DNA of 64,000 nucleotides from Thuidium tamariscinum. Taxonomy: Eukaryota; Streptophyta; Bryopsida; Hypnales; Thuidiaceae. The translations under genes and the position numbers were made by a program. Shown here piece after piece: positions 59,221-64,000 of the stretch. Every line of letters starts with the position of its first letter. The stretch's first letter is position 1. Location: positions 20,421,386-20,485,385 of the forward strand of contig OX344752.2 of assembly GCA_947034885.2 (NCBI GenBank). The letters are read 5' to 3'. The notes under the pieces are model-generated. The model worked only from the letters and a program-made list of their open reading frames with translations. It was not told where the DNA came from and ran no database searches.

Positions 59221-59313
59221 CTCAGCCTTCCACCTCTTCATTGAGTTGGTTGTGAGCGTTGTGCGGGGTCTTTTTGATTGCCACGTGGGAGGTTTTCACA
59301 TTTTCTCGTGAAA

Positions 59314-61599
59314 ATGGCTACACCGACAAGACCAAGGAAGGAGGAACGAAACAAGACCCGACCACGACCAGGAAACAAACATCGTAAGCGGTTGCATGTT
59401 TTACATAATCCCGCAAAGCTTGCATTCAAAGGGTGGGAAGACGTGCCTGACCCATGGACTTACGAAAACTGTGCCAATTACATCGAGTGGTGCCACATTG
59501 ACAAGGTCTTCCCAGAAGAGCGACACAACTATCACCGACGCTTCCACAAGGCAAATTTAAAACATTGCATTGATGAGGAGTTCACAAATCGGTGCATCGA
59601 AGTGTACCAGGCGTTGTATGATGTCCCTATCGTCAAACGCAATGAAGTGCATCTCTTCATTGCACGAGGGGTACATGCGGAACTGAAGTTGAACAAGAGA
59701 ATGGATTGGTCAACTTTGAAGACAATGGGGGACAAAGTCAACATTCCTACCCCAGCAAATGGATTCATTCCAAGAGGGGTAAAAAGGTACCCGCAAGGTG
59801 GACTGGGTAAAACAACTACACAAGTTGAAGCACCACCATTACATGACATTGAGGACTCTGCTACAGATAACGACTCGGATGGATCTCATGTGCCACATGC
59901 ACTCAGCTATAGAACAAATCTACGGCTTAAAAAGAGGAGGGCTGAGCGTGCAACTGAAGAGGGTGTACAAGAAAATGTTGTGGAGGGACAGGTGCCAGCT
60001 ACTGACGAACCAACAATAGGAATTGTTGATGTTACAGCTGCTGCAGATCGAATTCAAAGTTTGAGGATTGAAGTGGAAGAGAGTAATGCGCATCTGCATT
60101 CTTTGTCTGAAGATGTTAATAAATTGAGGGATGAACTCAAAGAGAAGAACAATATTATAAGTGAACAACAACGTGAGATAGAGGCGCTGCGGCATGCTCT
60201 TGAAGCAGCCACATTGGCCAATGATGGTCAGGATCCACGAGGGGGAGCGCAAGGGCCTCCAATCAATGATGAAATTCCAGTGCAACATGTTGAAGTTGGT
60301 GCAACACAGGGTACTCAAGATGATGCACTGTCATTTGGAGAATTACCCACAAATGCAGGTCAAGCAATGCCAATTGACCAGAGCATTCAATTGACGGACG
60401 CGCTTGCAAACAATTTGATATTGAAAAAACAATTGAAAGCGTTGATGGAGCAATATTACCAGTGGAAGATGGCATGCGTCTTTTCTGTTGACAGGACTCA
60501 GCAAATGGTGTCAGAATTCCAAAAAATCGACAACAATTATGGCGCACACAATCAAGAGAGGGTTTTTGGGTTGACATCGTGGGCCCTCGTGGATGATCAT
60601 TTCAACATGGATGAAATGGTGACCAAAGACATTGGTGGTGGAACAACAATCATCGATTGGTCCAAACACCATTGGGATTTCAAGAATGAAGTTGGCTCTT
60701 CCCTCGACCAAAACGGCAATCCACTATTATTGTGGCCAAATCCTTCAAGCTTCGTGTATGATGGTACTACGTGTCCCATTTGTCTAAATCCATTTGGCCC
60801 TGAAGGTGGAATGCACCTAGGCACGTGCGAACACTTGTACCATCCATTTTGTTTGATTAGCTTGATGGTTGTTCGTCGACGGTGTTCCTTGTGCAAGGCT
60901 CCTTTCCATGAGCGCTTGTATGATTTGTTTGGATTAGTTTCATACATGCCACCACATTGGGAATATAATGCTGAAAATGCCCCTGATCATGCTCAGAAGT
61001 GGGGAACTGACTTGGTGTGGAGTTGGAAATTGAAGGTCCATTCCTTGGATAAACAAAACCTTTCTGCCGAATGGGGTTGGGAAAAAAATCCAGCTCAAAT
61101 AGTGGAGGTGTGTCAACACTTGATTCCAATGAAGGACAAGTATAGCCAAGGACGACAGAATTTCTTCTATCAGTGCTTCAATGGGCATTGGGACGAGGTT
61201 TTTGAGAACTTTCAATTTGGACCTCATCCTAAACAGTGGTTTTGGAATAGGGATGGAGTTCGTATCACTAACGACGATGGGATTCGTATGGTGGATGATA
61301 TTGACATGCCTGACCCTGCTGAACTAGTTCAACTAGAGGAGTCAGAGTGGCGAGAAACCTTTCGACATGAAGGGATGGATTTCTTGCTTGAACAGCATAG
61401 CCCTCGAACTCGCCAATGTCTTGAGAGCCTCAAACAATCACAGATCATGAGGGCTGTATTGGAGGAAGATGGACCAGCGCGGAGAACTCGATCCGCAGTT
61501 CGTAGACTTCGTTTAGGCTCGGACGAAGACCTTCCCGTCATTGCAGGGACACATGACAATGAGGCTGGCCCAAGTGGCAGTGCAATGGACATAGACTAA
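59314..61599 (+). CDS. RING-H2 protein with coiled coil, 761 aa, intact
   Basis: Probable E3 ubiquitin ligase. The start AAAATGGCT at 59,314 is preferred over the in-frame ATG at 59,278 because of its context and basic N-terminus. Order: Arg/Lys/Pro-rich start; a ~150-residue alpha-rich domain with WTYENCANYIEWCHIDKVFP; an acidic linker; a coiled coil at about residues 244-301 (RIQSLRIEVEESN, KLRDELKEKNNIISEQQREI); a second helical region; a RING-H2 at about 487-527 (CPIC, CEHLYHPFC, CSLC: all eight ligands present); then a ~120-residue conserved-looking domain rich in Trp (MPPHWEYN, GWEKNPAQIVEVCQHLIP, FFYQCFNGHWDEVF); and a basic C-terminal patch RRTRSAVRRLRLG. It is one exon, without interruption. 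I cannot name the domains outside the RING. Confidence 0.88.
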   Translation: MATPTRPRKEERNKTRPRPGNKHRKRLHVLHNPAKLAFKGWEDVPDPWTYENCANYIEWCHIDKVFPEERHNYHRRFHKANLKHCIDEEFTNRCIEVYQALYDVPIVKRNEVHLFIARGVHAELKLNKRMDWSTLKTMGDKVNIPTPANGFIPRGVKRYPQGGLGKTTTQVEAPPLHDIEDSATDNDSDGSHVPHALSYRTNLRLKKRRAERATEEGVQENVVEGQVPATDEPTIGIVDVTAAADRIQSLRIEVEESNAHLHSLSEDVNKLRDELKEKNNIISEQQREIEALRHALEAATLANDGQDPRGGAQGPPINDEIPVQHVEVGATQGTQDDALSFGELPTNAGQAMPIDQSIQLTDALANNLILKKQLKALMEQYYQWKMACVFSVDRTQQMVSEFQKIDNNYGAHNQERVFGLTSWALVDDHFNMDEMVTKDIGGGTTIIDWSKHHWDFKNEVGSSLDQNGNPLLLWPNPSSFVYDGTTCPICLNPFGPEGGMHLGTCEHLYHPFCLISLMVVRRRCSLCKAPFHERLYDLFGLVSYMPPHWEYNAENAPDHAQKWGTDLVWSWKLKVHSLDKQNLSAEWGWEKNPAQIVEVCQHLIPMKDKYSQGRQNFFYQCFNGHWDEVFENFQFGPHPKQWFWNRDGVRITNDDGIRMVDDIDMPDPAELVQLEESEWRETFRHEGMDFLLEQHSPRTRQCLESLKQSQIMRAVLEEDGPARRTRSAVRRLRLGSDEDLPVIAGTHDNEAGPSGSAMDID

Positions 61600-61899
61600 G
61601 TGAAGTTTCTACTATCTAGCTAGTGAACTTATGTTTTCATAGAAGACTTAGGGTCCTAGCTTAATATAGGCTTATAGAATTTTGATCTCGGCAATAGATA
61701 TTATTCGTTATATTAGATATTGGCACATGCATTTTTAGATGGTGTCATGGTCATAGTAACCTCGTCATATACTTTTCCAACTATGTATTCCATGACGCTT
61801 ATGAAATATATATTATTTAGCCCAAAATCTAGGCCAAAATCACTTCGTTTTTTTTTTGCACATACTCTTTTGAAACAACATCATACATATACAAAAATT

Positions 61900-64000
61900 A
61901 TATCCTAAAATGAAATGTCATTGAATTGGAGTATTGTACTATGATTCATTTCCATTTTTCCATGAATGAATAAAATTAGGGAAGGACAACAAATGCCATT
62001 ATATTGGAAAAAAACTCATTTCTAATGTTGCTAATGATAGAAAACAAGTAAATGGCATTCACTTGAGATACCACCAAAAAATAGAGGGCATTCTGGTGAG
62101 ATGGAACAATTTCGCTAATCAAGCCCCAAAAAAATAGGGGGGAATGATATACAATAAATAAAGTGCATTGGGATGGCATGGGATAATGTTGCAAATGCTG
62201 CCAAAAACAATTAGGGAGGGAATGATATCCACAAAAAATGGCATTCAATTGGGACAAAATAATCTTCCAAATCAATAAAATAAAACTATAAAGAGTTTAG
62301 GAAATAAATCGTCTTCTGTTGGGATGGAACATGTGGCTAATGAATTTCGAAGAATTAGGAAGGTAATGATCAAAGAAAAATGAATGGCATTCGGTTGGAA
62401 AAAAGTTAGGAAGACAAGAGTAGTGCCATTTACTTCTTGTATAACTTGAGATGGAACAATTATGCTAATGAAGCCAAAAAAAATGAAAAAAAAATGAATC
62501 CAACAAAAGAAAAGTTGAAAAGGCATTGACTTGGAATGTAAGTGCTTTCAAAATAAATGCACCCAAAAGAGGGGTAGAGAGACCCAAGCTTTCGTAAATT
62601 TTATTTGGGAATGATTCTAAACTTCACTTACAAGTTAAAGTGATTGACTATAATCCCAAACACTCATCCTTCAATTTCCTATCACGTAATTGCCAGACCG
62701 ACAATGGAAGTGTATTGTTACCCAAAGTACAAAAAAATGGGAAAAGTAAGTAGGGATGATTAAATTGGCATGGAAATAGGTACATATTTAATAAAAAAAT
62801 GGTTACCCAATATAAAAAAATTTAGTGGCGAAAAAATCAATTTTCATTGACTTGAAATTGATGAAGTAAAATGTCATTGACTTGGAATAGGATTCAATCA
62901 TAAAAACATGTACGGAATGAAATGAAAAGTCATTGAATTGGAGTGGAATTCATTTCCAATCTATGAAAAAAATTAGGTAAGGAAAAAAGACGTCATTTAG
63001 TTGGAGTGAAAGTGCATTTTAGATGTTATTAATAAAAGCAAACAAATGTGAGAGATATGAAACAAACATTATGTTTGATTACCTATTTTAATAAACGAGA
63101 AATGGAAAGCGAATGGAAAGACTTCCATTTCTTACCATAAAAAACATTTATTATTGAGTTGGGATGGAAGAGTTTTTCTAATGAATAAAAAAAATAGGAA
63201 AGGGACTGACGGGAAAAAAAATTACAATTTATTAAGACGGAAAAGATTTCGGTTCAGGATTAAAAAATAAGGAACGAGAATGAGGGCGAAAAAAAATTGG
63301 TATTGAGTTACATGGACAAGTTTTGCTAAACAATAAAGTAAAAAACATAATAAAAAATAGTAAAGAGGTTGGTTAGCTGGTGGTACAAAAAAAATTCCCA
63401 TTGACATTGGATGAAAGAGCTTTGCTAATAAATGAAGCCAAATACATTTAGGAAAGGCAATGCAATGATTCAACTAATAAATATTGGTATTGCTAATTAC
63501 GATAAAAGAGTTCTAGGAATTAATGAAGACCAATAGAAATGAAAATCTGAAAAGAAAATGGTGACAAAAAAAGATAGAATGATGCAACAAAAAAAGGATG
63601 GCATAGAGTTGGGGAATGAGAGCTTTGCTAATTAATGGGAAATAAATAGGAAAACGAATGACGTAAAAAAAAATTGGCATTCAATTTGAATGCAAGAGTT
63701 TTAGGAATGAAGTAAAAAAAAAGGAGATAAAACGATTCAATAAATAAGGAATGATGCCACAAAACAAGGGGGCTAAATAATTCAACAAAAAGGAATGACA
63801 ATGACTTCGCATAAAAGAATTTTTGCATTAGAGGCCAAAAATATAAGAGTTTTGCTAATTAATGAAGCAAGAGAAATGGACAAGGAATTGAATTAAGAAA
63901 TAAAAAGATGGCATTGACTTCGGATAAGATAGTTTTGCTTTCCATGCATAAAAAATTGGAAAAGGGATGATGAGATGAAAAATTGAAGTGGCGTACTGGA
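61900..64000. repeat. Right satellite arm, inverse of the left arm, continues past the window
   Basis: The units are the inverse of the inner left-arm type: AATGGCATTxAxTTGGGATG, GAGTTTTGCTAATxAATGAA, GGAAAGGGAATGAT. About 25 degenerate units are visible. The outer unit type of the left arm has not appeared by 64,000. The strand is A-rich here, as expected for an inverted arm. Confidence 0.85.

Larger units (their letters stand above)
54508..64000. mobile_element. Large inverted-arm unit carrying a kinase/RING gene pair (right end outside window)
   Basis: Order: GC-rich repeat block (54,508-54,745), left satellite arm (54,750-57,000), kinase gene (leftward), GC-rich bidirectional promoter (58,860-59,220), RING gene (rightward), right satellite arm (61,900 to edge). 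The two arms are inverted to each other, so the unit is roughly symmetrical around the promoter. The left boundary lies inside a truncated family-A element. No transposase was recognised. It may be a foldback-type element, a passenger of an unknown transposase, or one unit of an amplified satellite-gene array. It is not a recognised viral element. Confidence 0.6.

Noticed and set aside
59532-61592. Minus-strand frames of 66-132 codons inside the RING gene
   Set aside because: Shadows of an uninterrupted 761-codon frame on the other strand.
1-64000. LTR retrotransposon, endogenous virus or other capsid-bearing element
   Set aside because: I saw no reverse transcriptase, integrase, capsid or paired LTRs; the mobile DNA recognised here is of the DNA-transposon and MITE type.

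Overview
The window reads as nuclear DNA from a land plant, most likely a non-seed plant (liverwort, moss or fern grade). Support comes from a spliced GH1 beta-glucosidase, a TIP41-like gene and a DUF247 gene, all with short plant-type introns, together with a piggyBac transposon (a superfamily I believe is rare in seed plants) and several orphan membrane proteins. The clade is an inference. The background is very AT-rich, and the genes stand out as GC-richer islands.

Layout. 1-2,607 (minus): the 5' part of a beta-glucosidase that runs off the left edge, with two MITEs in its first intron. 2.6-9.8 kb: repeats, including a 1.33-kb TIR element. 9.8-18.4 kb: a GC-richer island with three orphan membrane or secreted proteins (12.1, 13.2 and 17.6 kb). 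18.4-26.7 kb: mostly unrecognised, with coding-like relics and another TIR element. 27.3-31.3 kb (plus): a complete eight-exon TIP41-like gene. 31.3-40.5 kb: a stack of DNA transposons: a 144-bp PIF/Harbinger-type MITE, a 5.5-kb piggyBac with TTAA ends whose transposase is itself split by a TIR element, and, 12 bp further on, a 2.15-kb CACTA element carrying spliced coiled-coil exons. 43.6-46.6 kb (minus): a complete four-exon DUF247 gene. 47.7-54.1 kb: repeats, including a 966-bp non-autonomous piggyBac relative and a second, diverged copy of the DNA that follows TIP41.

54.5 kb to the right edge is the most unusual part. A protein-kinase-like gene (leftward, interrupted) and a 761-residue RING-H2 protein (rightward, intact) diverge from one GC-rich tandem-repeat promoter that has a TATA box at each end. 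Both genes run out into long T/A-rich satellite arms that are inverted relative to each other. The whole looks like a large foldback-type or amplified unit inserted into a smaller TIR element. I recognise no known family for it. I saw no retrovirus, LTR element, Polinton or other capsid-bearing element, no rRNA or tRNA gene and no CRISPR array.

The host genes (glucosidase, TIP41, DUF247) show no sign of working together. The only convincing functional pairing is the kinase/RING unit.
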